This document shows positions 1-8,100 of a stretch of DNA of 64,000 bases, one piece after another. Every line of letters begins with the position of its first letter. Within the stretch, counting starts at the first letter, position 1. The stretch covers positions 310,001-374,000 of the forward strand of contig CAWVIZ010000010.1 of NCBI GenBank assembly GCA_963929535.1, in the 5' to 3' direction. The position numbers and the translations under genes are program-made. Below the pieces are notes generated by a model. The model searched no databases. It saw only the letters and a program-made list of their open reading frames with translations, and was not told the DNA's origin. Source of the stretch: Pullilachnospira sp963929535. GTDB lineage: Bacteria > Bacillota > Clostridia > Lachnospirales > Lachnospiraceae.

Positions 1-709
1 TCAGGTGCAGGCCCTGACGGACGTGAATTTTTCCGTGGAAAAGGGCGAATACGTGGCGATCATGGGAGAAAGCGGCAGCGGAAAGACAACGCTTTTGAAT
101 ATCCTGGCCGCCCTGGACAAACCCACAGGAGGGACGGTACTGCTGAATGGAAAGGACATTACAAAAATCCGGGAGAAGGAGATCGCGGCATTCCGCCGGA
201 ACAATCTGGGGTTTGTGTTTCAGGATTTTAATCTGCTGGATACGTTTTCTGTGGAAGATAATATTTTTCTTCCGCTGGTACTGGCGGGTAAGGAACCTGC
301 GGAAATGAAGAAAAGGCTGATGCCCATTGCCCGGAAACTGGGTATCCAGGAGATCCTGAAAAAATACCCTTATGAGGTGTCGGGAGGGCAGAAGCAGAGG
401 ACTGCGGTGGCCCGGGCCCTGATCACGGATCCGCAGCTGATCCTGGCGGATGAGCCTACAGGAGCCCTGGATTCCCGGGCGTCGGAAAGTCTCCTGCAGC
501 TTTTCCAGGAGCTGAACCGGGAGGGGCAGACCATCCTGATGGTGACCCACAGTGTTCCGGCGGCCAGCAGAGCCAGAAGGGTGCTGTTTATCAAGGATGG
601 ACAGGTGTTTCATCAGATCTACAGAAACGGGGAAAATGACGAGCGGATGTATCAGAAGATTTCGGACACTCTCACCATGATAGCGACAGGCGGTGATCAT
701 CATGAGTAA
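1..709 (+). CDS. BceA-like ABC transporter ATP-binding protein (5' partial)
   Basis: ATPase subunit of an antimicrobial-peptide/bacitracin-type (MacB/BceA family) ABC transporter, acting at the cytoplasmic face of the membrane. Seen: Walker A GESGSGKTT, signature VSGGQKQR, Walker B LILADEPTGALD and a switch His in MVTHS. The reading frame is already open at the left edge and the first visible residues lie inside the first beta strand, so roughly 20 N-terminal residues and the start are outside the window; the GTG at base 5 is internal. The stop overlaps the permease start by 8 bases (ATGAGTAA), so the two are translationally coupled. In this family a two-component system often sits upstream, which could not be checked. 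Confidence 0.93.
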   Translation, partial: QVQALTDVNFSVEKGEYVAIMGESGSGKTTLLNILAALDKPTGGTVLLNGKDITKIREKEIAAFRRNNLGFVFQDFNLLDTFSVEDNIFLPLVLAGKEPAEMKKRLMPIARKLGIQEILKKYPYEVSGGQKQRTAVARALITDPQLILADEPTGALDSRASESLLQLFQELNREGQTILMVTHSVPAASRARRVLFIKDGQVFHQIYRNGENDERMYQKISDTLTMIATGGDHHE

Positions 710-2717
710 ATTCTTTTATCTGAAGATGGCAGCCACCAATCTGAAAAAGAACGGCCGTTCTTACGGTCCGTATTTTCTCACCTGTCTGTGTACCATGGCG
801 GTGTTCTATATCGTGTGGGCCATTGCGTCCAATGAAGGGATCAGGGAACTTCGGGGAGGGGACTATGTATACGGAGTTCTCAGCGTCGGCGGAGGTATTG
901 TGGGGATCTTTGCAGTGATCTTTCTGTTCTATACCAACAGCTTTCTGATGAAGCAGAGAAAACGGGAGCTGGCGCTGTACAATATCCTGGGGATGGAAAA
1001 ACGGCATATTGCCAGGATCCTTGGCTGTGAGAGCTTACTGGTATTTGCGGGAAGCTTTCTTCTGGGAATCGGCGGGGGGATCCTGCTGTCCCGGCTGTTC
1101 TTTCTGCTGCTGCTGAAGATCAACGGAATTTATACCACACTGGAATTTTCCGTGTCTTTTCCGGCGATCAGGACATCGTTTTTCCTGTTTCTGGCAATTT
1201 TTGTCTGTATCCTGCTTCACAATCTGAGACAGATCCAGACGGCCAATCCCATAGAGCTGCTGCAGAGCAGCCGGGCAGGGGAGAAGGAGCCGAAGACCCG
1301 GTGGCTTCTGGCTATCGTGGGGCTGCTGCTCACAGGGGCCGGATACTGGATTGCCATCGGCACGGAAAATGTGCTGCAGGCAGTGAATAATCTGTTTGTG
1401 GCCGTTCTGCTGGTGATGCTGGGAACGTATGCTCTGTTTATCGCAGGCACCGTGGCGTTTTTGAAGGCGCTGAAAAAACGGCCTTCCTATTATTATAAGG
1501 CAAAACATTTTACGACTGTTTCCGGACTGATCTACCGGATGAAGCAGAATGCGGTGGGGCTGGCGAATATCTGCATCCTGAGCACAGCGGTGCTGCTGAC
1601 GGTTTCCACTACAGTATCCCTCTATTTTGGAAATGAGGATACCATCCGGACCCGGTATCCCTACGATCTTTCTCTGAACTTCATCGGAGTGGCAGGGGAG
1701 GAGGAAGTTGACAGCATCCTGGGAATGGCCCGGGAAGCGGCCGGTCAGACGGGGATTCAGATAGAGTCCAGTGAGTATCAGAACCGGCTGGCCTTTGCGG
1801 CGATACGGGATGGGAATGCGTTGCTTTCTTCAGACCATGCCAAGGCGGCGGGATATGCAGGTACCTTCCAGGATATTTCCCAGGTTTATGTGATGACCTG
1901 TGAAGAGTATAACCGGATCACCGGGGAAGATCTCAGTCTGTCGGAAAGCGGTCAGACGGCGGTGTATACGAAAACAGGCGGTCAGGTGGAAACACTGAAT
2001 ATGTATGGACAGGAATACCAGGTGATTTCCATGCTTGCCAGTGCTCCTCTGGGAGAAGGGGAGGAGGATGGAGACGGTATCACGGATACGTATTATGTGG
2101 TGGTGAAGGGGCTGGAGGAGCTGGAGAATATCGATCAGGGCGAACGGCAGTTTCTGGGTGAGGAAGAATCCTTTATCAGTCTGTCCGTGAACATGGATTT
2201 TACCGGGGAAGAGGAAGCGAAAGCGGAGGCCTGCGGATATATCCGGGAGGCGCTCCAGGAAAAGACGTTCGGAGATCTGTCCTTTACTTATATGGAGAGC
2301 CGCCAGGAAAACCGTCAGGAAATGCTGATGATGAATGGAAGCTTTTTCTTCCTGGGGATCGTGCTGGGATCGGTATTTCTGATGGCAACAGTGCTGATCA
2401 TTTACTATAAACAGATTTCAGAGGGCTTCGAGGATAAACGGCGGTATGAGATCATGGAGAAAGTAGGGATGAGCCAGAAAGAGGTGCGTCAGAGCATCAA
2501 GAGCCAGACAGTAAAGGTATTCTTCCTGCCCCTTGCCATGGCGGTGTGTCACATTGCGGCGGCATTTCCTCTGATGCGCAGGGTACTGCAGGTGATGAGC
2601 CTCAATAACTGGAAACTGTTTCTGGTCTGTACCGGCGGGACAGTACTGGTATTTGCGCTGATCTATTTTGTGGTGTACAGTCTGACGGCCAGAACGTACT
2701 ATAAGATCGTGCGCTGA
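702..2717 (+). CDS. BceB-like FtsX-family ABC permease
   Basis: Membrane subunit partnered with the preceding ATPase. About 671 residues with the BceB layout: one N-terminal membrane helix, a cluster of helices (residues about 55-300), a large extracellular domain (about 310-540) and a C-terminal FtsX-type helix group. Family members sense and detoxify cell-wall-active peptides and signal to a histidine kinase. I chose ATG 702, inside the upstream stop; a GTG nine bases earlier is possible but less likely. The substrate cannot be told from sequence. The extracellular domain is acidic (many Glu/Asp), as in many paralogues. Confidence 0.9.
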   Translation: MSKFFYLKMAATNLKKNGRSYGPYFLTCLCTMAVFYIVWAIASNEGIRELRGGDYVYGVLSVGGGIVGIFAVIFLFYTNSFLMKQRKRELALYNILGMEKRHIARILGCESLLVFAGSFLLGIGGGILLSRLFFLLLLKINGIYTTLEFSVSFPAIRTSFFLFLAIFVCILLHNLRQIQTANPIELLQSSRAGEKEPKTRWLLAIVGLLLTGAGYWIAIGTENVLQAVNNLFVAVLLVMLGTYALFIAGTVAFLKALKKRPSYYYKAKHFTTVSGLIYRMKQNAVGLANICILSTAVLLTVSTTVSLYFGNEDTIRTRYPYDLSLNFIGVAGEEEVDSILGMAREAAGQTGIQIESSEYQNRLAFAAIRDGNALLSSDHAKAAGYAGTFQDISQVYVMTCEEYNRITGEDLSLSESGQTAVYTKTGGQVETLNMYGQEYQVISMLASAPLGEGEEDGDGITDTYYVVVKGLEELENIDQGERQFLGEEESFISLSVNMDFTGEEEAKAEACGYIREALQEKTFGDLSFTYMESRQENRQEMLMMNGSFFFLGIVLGSVFLMATVLIIYYKQISEGFEDKRRYEIMEKVGMSQKEVRQSIKSQTVKVFFLPLAMAVCHIAAAFPLMRRVLQVMSLNNWKLFLVCTGGTVLVFALIYFVVYSLTARTYYKIVR

Positions 2718-2732
2718 CGCGGCTTTGGCGTC

Positions 2733-2840
2733 CGGCCGGGATTAAGGAAACCCTGAAGGATACCTCCATGGCCATTCGGCCAGGTTTAAGGAAACCTTAA
2801 GAGAAAGAACAGACAAATTTCGTTATTTTCTTCTATACTG
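2733..2840 (+). promoter_or_regulatory. Direct repeats and putative promoter before dacF-like gene
   Basis: In the 307-base gap 2718-3024 two near-identical blocks CGGCC(G/A)GG(A/T)TTAAGGAAACC start near 2733 and 2778. The second extends to the palindrome TTAAGGAAACCTTAA. They precede a -10-like TATACT near 2835. Direct TTAAG-type repeats upstream of a weak -35 are typical of OmpR-family response-regulator sites, so activation by a two-component system is inferred. The rest of the gap up to the CDS shows nothing recognisable. Confidence 0.4.
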
Positions 2841-3024
2841 ATTGCATACCATTCGGAAACATGGTAGAATTTTTCAATGCGGCAAGGGTATTTGGCCGGG
2901 CGGTGAAATGCTCTTCTGCCTGTATACTGCAGGGAATGCCGGCAGTATGCGGACAGGCTGCAGAGGCTGCGGTTCCGGAAAAAAGAGCTGCGGCATGCAG
3001 GAAAGAAGAAAAGAGGGAATTGGA

Positions 3025-4173
3025 ATGAGTCAGAAAAAACGGCTGTCCAGGGCAGCCAGAAGAAGGAGACAGAGAAACAAAAGGATCGCCCTGTTTGTAA
3101 TTGGATTGATCGTGGTGGGGGTGGTCTGGCTGGGGATTCTGATGTTTTTAAACAGGAATGAAAAAGATGCCGGGGAGCGCCAGCCCATCACGGCGGAGAA
3201 GGAAGAGGAGGGACAGAAGGAGCCTTCGGCTGAGGTGACTCCCACAGAGACTCCAACTCCCACCCCTGAACCGCTTCCCACAGTGGATATGAGCGGTCTG
3301 TACAGTAAGTCTGCGATCCTGACGCGGTTATCGGACGGACAGGTGGTGGCGGAGATGGATGCCGATCAGCAGCTTTATCCGGCTTCCATGACGAAGATGA
3401 TGACGGCGATCGTAGCCATTGAGAATCTGTCGGATATGGAGCAGATGATCACTCTGCCTCAGGAGATTTTTGATCCTCTGTACGCTGAGGGGGCCTCCAT
3501 GGCGGGATTCGCTCCGGGGGATCAGGTAAGGGCCGTGGATCTCCTGTACGGAGTAGTGCTGCCGTCGGGAGCGGAGTGCTGCATCGGTCTGGCAAACCAG
3601 ATTGCCGGCTCGGAAAGCGCCTTCGTGGATATGATGAACGCCAAGGCCCAGGAACTGGGAATGACGGCCACCCATTTTGTCACTTCCACAGGTCTGCATG
3701 ATCCGGAGCATTATACAACAGTCAGGGATCTGACAAAGCTGCTGGCTTACGCTTTGGAAAATGAAACCTTCCGGACGATCTTTACCACCAAGTCCTATAC
3801 CACCAGCCCGGTGGCCAGCGCGCCGGAGGGGCTTAGCTTCTCCAGCAGCATGTTTGACAAGATGGAAAGCCCTGCTGTAAACGGCGGGGAGATCGAAGGA
3901 GGAAAGACCGGATACACCAGTGACGCAGGGCTTTGCCTGGCCAGTCTGGCGGTGGTGAACGGCACGGAGTATATCTGTGTGACCGCAGGCGCTGACGGCA
4001 ATACCTGGACGGAGCCTTATCATGTGTATGATGCTCAGAATATCTACAATCAGATCGATCCTTCCGGCCAGGAAAGCGACAGTGCGGACACCGGAACGGA
4101 TGATGCGGCGGCAAGCGATGCGCCGGCGGCGGATGGAGCCGGCACTGCAGAGGCTTCGGGAGATGCGGAATAA
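3025..4173 (+). CDS. D-alanyl-D-alanine carboxypeptidase, S11 family (DacF/PBP5-like)
   Basis: Trims the terminal D-Ala of peptidoglycan pentapeptides outside the membrane. About 382 residues: basic N-terminus, one membrane anchor (ALFVIGLIVVGVVWLGILMF), a Thr/Pro/Glu linker, then the peptidase domain with SMTK (S-x-x-K) and KTG (GGKTGYT). The second motif, normally S-x-N, reads SGAEC here, with Ala in the Asn position. The C-terminal tail is Asp/Ala-rich and low complexity. I chose ATG 3025 (MSQKKRLSRAARR), preceded by an AGAGGGA-type ribosome site, over an upstream in-frame extension that is Cys/Gly-rich and not protein-like. It lacks a usual cleavable signal, so it should stay anchored. 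Confidence 0.88.
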   Translation: MSQKKRLSRAARRRRQRNKRIALFVIGLIVVGVVWLGILMFLNRNEKDAGERQPITAEKEEEGQKEPSAEVTPTETPTPTPEPLPTVDMSGLYSKSAILTRLSDGQVVAEMDADQQLYPASMTKMMTAIVAIENLSDMEQMITLPQEIFDPLYAEGASMAGFAPGDQVRAVDLLYGVVLPSGAECCIGLANQIAGSESAFVDMMNAKAQELGMTATHFVTSTGLHDPEHYTTVRDLTKLLAYALENETFRTIFTTKSYTTSPVASAPEGLSFSSSMFDKMESPAVNGGEIEGGKTGYTSDAGLCLASLAVVNGTEYICVTAGADGNTWTEPYHVYDAQNIYNQIDPSGQESDSADTGTDDAAASDAPAADGAGTAEASGDAE

Positions 4174-4178
4174 CCTTC

Positions 4179-4310
4179 AGAAAATTTTAAGAAAAAGCAG
4201 GATATTTTCTTAAACACCCTGTGGTATGATAATACCATCAAAAGAGAAAACCTTATACTAACAAATTCGGATAGACGAAGCGCCTTTCGCAGTATGCGGG
4301 AGGCGCTTTT
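4179..4310 (+). other. Candidate short transcript: activator-type repeats, -10 box and terminator
   Basis: The 444-base gap 4174-4617 has direct repeats CTTCAGAAAA / TTTAAGAAAA (4176-4195), a -10-like TATGAT at 4225-4230, and a strong hairpin with 8-bp arms AAGCGCCT (4278-4285) and AGGCGCTT (4301-4308) running into TTTT. A transcript of about 75 bases with no ORF would result. Alternatively the hairpin is simply the terminator of the carboxypeptidase gene. The rest of the gap up to 4600 shows nothing I recognise. Confidence 0.35.
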
Positions 4311-4617
4311 ACCATGAAACCGGAAGACTGCAGAAGGGGATTGTTTCTGATTCCGGCATTGTGTATAATGACAGAGGATGCTGCCGCAGGGGGACGGTAA
4401 TCTGATCGTCCGCTGATTTGCGGCAAAGAACGTTTTATCAGCAGAAGCCTGTCCAGCTTCTGTTCTTTGAGAGCCCAAGGTGACGGCTGCCGGGAGTATC
4501 TTCGGAAGATCGAAGAACTGTTCCTCAGGTATGGGAGGGACAAAAGAGTGGTTCCGGGGAATGAAGCGGCTGTCTGTTCTGGAAAACTATACAGTCGGCA
4601 GAAAGGAAGAAAGAAAA

Positions 4618-5094
4618 ATGGCAATTGATAAAGTGAAGGAATATTTCAGACAATTCGGAAGAGAAGAGGATGTGCAGGAGTTTTCTGTCTCCAGTGCCAC
4701 AGTGGATCTGGCGGCTCAGGCCCTGGGGGTGGAGGGTGCCAGGATCGCCAAGAGCATGTCCTTTTACGGGAAAGAGGAAGGAAGCTGCGTGATCGTGGTA
4801 ACTGCCGGTGACCAGAAGGTGGACAACGGAAAATTCAAGCACTTTTTCGGAATGAAGGCAAAGATGCTGAAGGGGGAGGATGTGGAACGGCTTACCGGAC
4901 ACGCACCTGGCGGAGTATGTCCGTTTTGCAATCCCGATGGGACGAAGGTATATCTGGACGAGTCCATGAAGCGGTTTGATACGGTGTTTCCTGCCTGCGG
5001 CAGTGCCAATTCCGCCATCCGGCTGACCTGTCAGGAGCTGGAGCAGTATTCAGGATCCCTGGAATGGGTGGATGTCTGCCGCAGCGCGGTATGA
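4618..5094 (+). CDS. YbaK/EbsC-family aminoacyl-tRNA deacylase
   Basis: About 158 residues, the usual length for single-domain YbaK/EbsC proteins, which hydrolyse mischarged tRNA (Cys-tRNAPro or similar). Seen: the N-terminal helix pair, the core GARIAKSMSFY, the GDQKVDN segment with the conserved Lys, and the C-terminal GGVCPFCNP / FPACGSANSAI segment typical of the clade. Start ATG 4618 has AAAGGAAGAAAG upstream; an N-terminal extension in the same frame has no such support. It stands alone between terminator-like sequences. Substrate specificity within the family is not predictable here. Confidence 0.88.
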   Translation: MAIDKVKEYFRQFGREEDVQEFSVSSATVDLAAQALGVEGARIAKSMSFYGKEEGSCVIVVTAGDQKVDNGKFKHFFGMKAKMLKGEDVERLTGHAPGGVCPFCNPDGTKVYLDESMKRFDTVFPACGSANSAIRLTCQELEQYSGSLEWVDVCRSAV

Positions 5095-5108
5095 GAACGG
5101 AAAGGCGG

Positions 5109-5229
5109 CATCTTTCATTCCGCCGCAGTGCGATCTCCATTCCGCTTTGGCCGGCGCAACAGATGTCCAACGGGCATCCTGCGCCCTGGCGGAGCGTTTT
5201 TTCTTTCATGGGAAAGCAATTTTCTATGA
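5109..5229 (+). repeat. Dispersed intergenic repeat, copy A
   Basis: About 120 bases in the gap between ybaK-like gene and rpmB match, at roughly 85% by eye, the reverse complement of 51555-51678. Shared blocks include ATTCCGCCGCAGTGCGATCT, GGCGCA-ACAGATGTCC, TTGCGCCCT/CTGCGCCCT and CAATTTTCTATGA. The core GATCTnCANTCCGNTTTGGNCGGCGC also resembles the interior of the MITE-like element at 50988-51179. No open reading frame of interest. Function unknown; probably a non-autonomous mobile sequence or REP-like element. Confidence 0.7.
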
Positions 5230-5365
5230 TCGGATAGGGGAAATTCCTTTCCCCCCATCCGGTTCCCGCCATACTGCGGACAGCTCGCGGCAAAGCCCCT
5301 CGCTGTCCGTTGCCGGCAAATATCCGCTCATGCAAGCATGGCGGCCGCTTGCCGGGCGTATCGCG

Positions 5366-5402
5366 CAAAAAAATTCCCGGGACAGAAAACTGTTCCGGGA
5401 AT
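5366..5402 (-). terminator. Rho-independent terminator of rpmB
   Basis: 13-bp stem (5373-5385 with 5390-5402, one G-U) and AAAA loop. Read on the minus strand it is followed by a run of T from 5373 down to 5366, the expected polarity for rpmB. Confidence 0.9.
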
Positions 5403-5429
5403 CCTATGCTCCAATTAAGGAATGCAAGC

Positions 5430-5615
5430 CTATGCTCTCTCCACTTTGCCGGACCGCAGACAAGAAGTACATACATACATCTTCTTTGCACCGCCGTCTA
5501 CCTTAACCTTTACGGACTTCACGTTGGACTTCCAAATTCTGTTGGATCTTCTATGGGAATGGCTTACGTTGTTTCCGAAATGAGCGCCTTTTTCACAGAT
5601 TGCACACTTTGCCAT
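5430..5615 (-). CDS. rpmB: 50S ribosomal protein L28
   Basis: 61-residue basic protein of the large ribosomal subunit. Recognised from MAKCAICEKGAHFGNNVSHS and RRSNRIWKSN; it keeps both zinc-type Cys pairs (CAIC and CTSC), so it is the C+ zinc-binding form. GGAGG lies just upstream of ATG on the minus strand. It is divergent from yloU-fakA-recG, the order found in Bacillus and many Clostridia. Confidence 0.97.
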   Translation of the reverse strand: MAKCAICEKGAHFGNNVSHSHRRSNRIWKSNVKSVKVKVDGGAKKMYVCTSCLRSGKVERA

Positions 5616-5676
5616 GACTGCACCTCCTTAATAAATTATTATCTATTTTCATAAACATAGATTCACAACAATAGCT

Positions 5677-5705
5677 ATTTTACCAGAAGAAATTCCCTTT
5701 TGCAA
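5677..5705 (-). promoter_or_regulatory. rpmB promoter
   Basis: On the minus strand TTGCAA (5700-5705), 17-base spacer, TAAAAT (5677-5682): close to the sigma-A consensus and correctly placed for rpmB. Confidence 0.7.
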
Positions 5706-5733
5706 GTAAAAATATAAATTTTTGAAATTAATA

Positions 5734-5762
5734 TTTCTTTTTCCACTAAAACAGGTTATAAT
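5734..5762 (+). promoter_or_regulatory. Promoter of the Asp23-fakA-recG group
   Basis: Perfect TATAAT (5757-5762) with a weak -35 TTTCTT 17 bases upstream, in an A+T-rich divergent region shared with rpmB. Confidence 0.5.
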
Positions 5763-5872
5763 ACTTACAGTACAGACAAAGCCGGAACCTTTGGATAGGG
5801 TTGGATAAGAAAAGCAAAGAAGCGGATTCCCTGTGTCCGCTTTACCGAAACGGCAGAAATGGAGGTATCCGT

Positions 5873-6229
5873 ATGAAAGGGCGTATGAATACAGGATTGG
5901 GAGAAATCACAATCAATACCGATGTGATCGCCACCTACGCAGGCAGCGTGGCAGTGGAATGCTTCGGGATCGTAGGTATGGCTGCTGTCAATATGAAGGA
6001 CGGACTGGTGAAGCTGCTCCGAAAGGACAGTCTGAGGCACGGGATCAATGTCCAGGTGAGGGATAATAAGATTTCTCTTGATTTTCACGTCATCGTTGCT
6101 TACGGTGTCAGCATCCGTGCGGTGGCTGACAATCTGATCGACAATGTGAAGTATAAAGTGGAAGCGTTTACCGGAATTGAGATCGAAGAGATCAATATCC
6201 TGGTGGAAGGTGTCCGCGTGATAGATTAA
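5873..6229 (+). CDS. Asp23/Gls24 family envelope-stress protein (YloU)
   Basis: 118 residues of the Asp23/Gls24 (DUF322) family: MNTGLGEITINTDVIATYAG, the conserved ECFGIVGMA, and the C-terminal TGIEIEEINILVEGVRV. Family members are small cytosolic or membrane-associated proteins tied to cell-envelope homeostasis; the exact role is unclear. ATG 5873 has GGAGG six bases upstream. It is 24 bases ahead of fakA, the yloU-yloV pairing seen across Firmicutes, consistent with a lipid/envelope function. Confidence 0.93.
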   Translation: MKGRMNTGLGEITINTDVIATYAGSVAVECFGIVGMAAVNMKDGLVKLLRKDSLRHGINVQVRDNKISLDFHVIVAYGVSIRAVADNLIDNVKYKVEAFTGIEIEEINILVEGVRVID

Positions 6230-6253
6230 TGTAGGGAGGAACTTTAGACGGCT

Positions 6254-7915
6254 ATGAATACAATAGATGCCAAACTTCTTGCCAGAATGTTCCTGGCAGG
6301 AGCTAAGAATCTGGAAGTAAAGAAAGAGTGGATCAACGAGCTGAACGTTTTTCCTGTTCCGGACGGTGATACTGGAACCAACATGACACTGACCATCATG
6401 TCTGCGGTAAAAGAGGTGAACAGTCTTCCTCAGCTGTCCATGGACTCTCTGGCAAAAGCGATCTCTTCCGGTTCCCTTCGGGGGGCCAGAGGTAACTCCG
6501 GAGTCATCCTATCCCAGCTTTTGAGAGGCTTTACCAAGGGGATCCGGGAACAGAAAGAGCTGGACGCCGTAGCGCTGGCAAGAGCCATTGACAAGGGTGT
6601 GGAGACAGCCTACAAGGCAGTTATGAAGCCCAAGGAGGGAACCATTTTAACGGTGGCCAGGGGCGTGGCTGACAAGGCGCTGGAGCTGGCGGAGGATGCG
6701 GAGGATCTGCAGCCGTTTTTTGAGGATATCCTGACGGAGGCCAGAAGCGTTCTGGAGAGAACTCCCGATATGCTTCCTGTCCTGAAGGAAGCCGGAGTGG
6801 TGGATTCCGGCGGCCAGGGTCTGGTGGTGATCCTGGAAGGCGCCTTTGACGCCTATATGGGTAAGGAGATCGACCTGAGCTTTGAAGCCGGCGAGACTGC
6901 CAGAGTGACAAAGATCTCTCCCCAGGCGGAGGCTGATATCAAGTTTGGTTACTGTACGGAGTTTATCATCGTGCTGAATAAGGAATTTGGCGAAGAGGAG
7001 GAGATGAATTTTAAGCATTATCTCAGCTCCATCGGGGATTCCATTGTGTGCGTGGCGGATGACGAGATTGTCAAGATTCACGTACATACCAATGATCCGG
7101 GCCTGGCCATTCAGCGGGCTCTGACCTATGGTTCCCTGTCCAGAATCAAGATTGACAATATGCGTGAGGAGCATCAGGAAAAGCTGATCAAAGATGCTGA
7201 GAAAGTGGCGGCCCAGCAGGCGGCAGAGGATGCGGCCCGGGAGGAGCAGCCTCATAAGGAGGTGGGATTCATCTCGGTATCCACCGGAGAAGGCCTGGGA
7301 GAGATCTTCCGGGATCTGGGCGTGGATTATCTGATCGAGGGCGGCCAGACCATGAACCCCAGTACCGAGGATATGCTGGAAGCCATTGGGAAGGTGAATG
7401 CGGATACCATCTTTATTTTCCCCAATAATAAGAATATCATCCTGGCGGCCAACCAGGCCAGGGATCTGACCAAGGATAAGAAGATCGTTGTGATCCCCAC
7501 CAAGACAGTGCCCCAGGGTATCACGGCGGTGATCAACTACGTGCCGGAACGGAGCGTGGAGGAGAATGAGCAGACCATGCTGGAGGAGATCGGAAATGTC
7601 AAGACAGGACAGATCACCTATGCGGTAAGGGATACTCATATTGATGGCCAGGAGATCCATCAGGGCGATATCATGGGGATCGGTGACAGCGGTATGCTGG
7701 CAGTGGGAAGCGATGTGGCGGATGTGGCCGCCCGTGCGGTGGACGCCATGGTGGATGAAGATACAGAGCTGATCAGTATCTATTACGGAGAGGATTTCCC
7801 CCAGGAGGAAGCGGAAGCTCTGGGAAGCCGTCTGGAGGAAATCTATGATTCCTGCGATGTGGAAGTGAATTACGGCGGACAGCCGATTTACTACTGCATT
7901 ATTTCTGTGGAGTAA
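6254..7915 (+). CDS. fakA: Fatty acid kinase catalytic subunit FakA (DAK2/DhaL-DegV-like, YloV)
   Basis: 553 residues. The N-terminal DhaL kinase domain (about 1-200) has the nucleotide-binding NVFPVPDGDTGTNM and SLRGARGNSGVILSQ motifs. The middle and C-terminal region (about 230-553) is the YloV-type DAK1/DegV-like part. FakA phosphorylates fatty acids presented by FakB proteins for use in phospholipid synthesis. Length matches the family. It follows yloU and precedes recG, a conserved order. No fakB is in the window. Confidence 0.93.
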   Translation: MNTIDAKLLARMFLAGAKNLEVKKEWINELNVFPVPDGDTGTNMTLTIMSAVKEVNSLPQLSMDSLAKAISSGSLRGARGNSGVILSQLLRGFTKGIREQKELDAVALARAIDKGVETAYKAVMKPKEGTILTVARGVADKALELAEDAEDLQPFFEDILTEARSVLERTPDMLPVLKEAGVVDSGGQGLVVILEGAFDAYMGKEIDLSFEAGETARVTKISPQAEADIKFGYCTEFIIVLNKEFGEEEEMNFKHYLSSIGDSIVCVADDEIVKIHVHTNDPGLAIQRALTYGSLSRIKIDNMREEHQEKLIKDAEKVAAQQAAEDAAREEQPHKEVGFISVSTGEGLGEIFRDLGVDYLIEGGQTMNPSTEDMLEAIGKVNADTIFIFPNNKNIILAANQARDLTKDKKIVVIPTKTVPQGITAVINYVPERSVEENEQTMLEEIGNVKTGQITYAVRDTHIDGQEIHQGDIMGIGDSGMLAVGSDVADVAARAVDAMVDEDTELISIYYGEDFPQEEAEALGSRLEEIYDSCDVEVNYGGQPIYYCIISVE

Positions 7916-8100
7916 CGGAAGGCAGCAGGGAGGCCATGCGGCGCAGGATATAACAGAGGAAGAGGAAAGGAAAAAGGAAGCGGATCTGCCGGACGGGAAG
8001 ATGCCGGGGCAGATGCTGTTGAAAGTATATAAGAGGAGGGTGTTTTGGAGAACCAGTGTCTGGATTTTCCGGCACCCTCTTGGAGTTTTGAGGCAAAGAT

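Noticed and set aside
5072..5654. Plus-strand frames across the rpmB region
   Set aside because: They run through a repeat, a terminator stem and the antisense of L28; no ribosome site.
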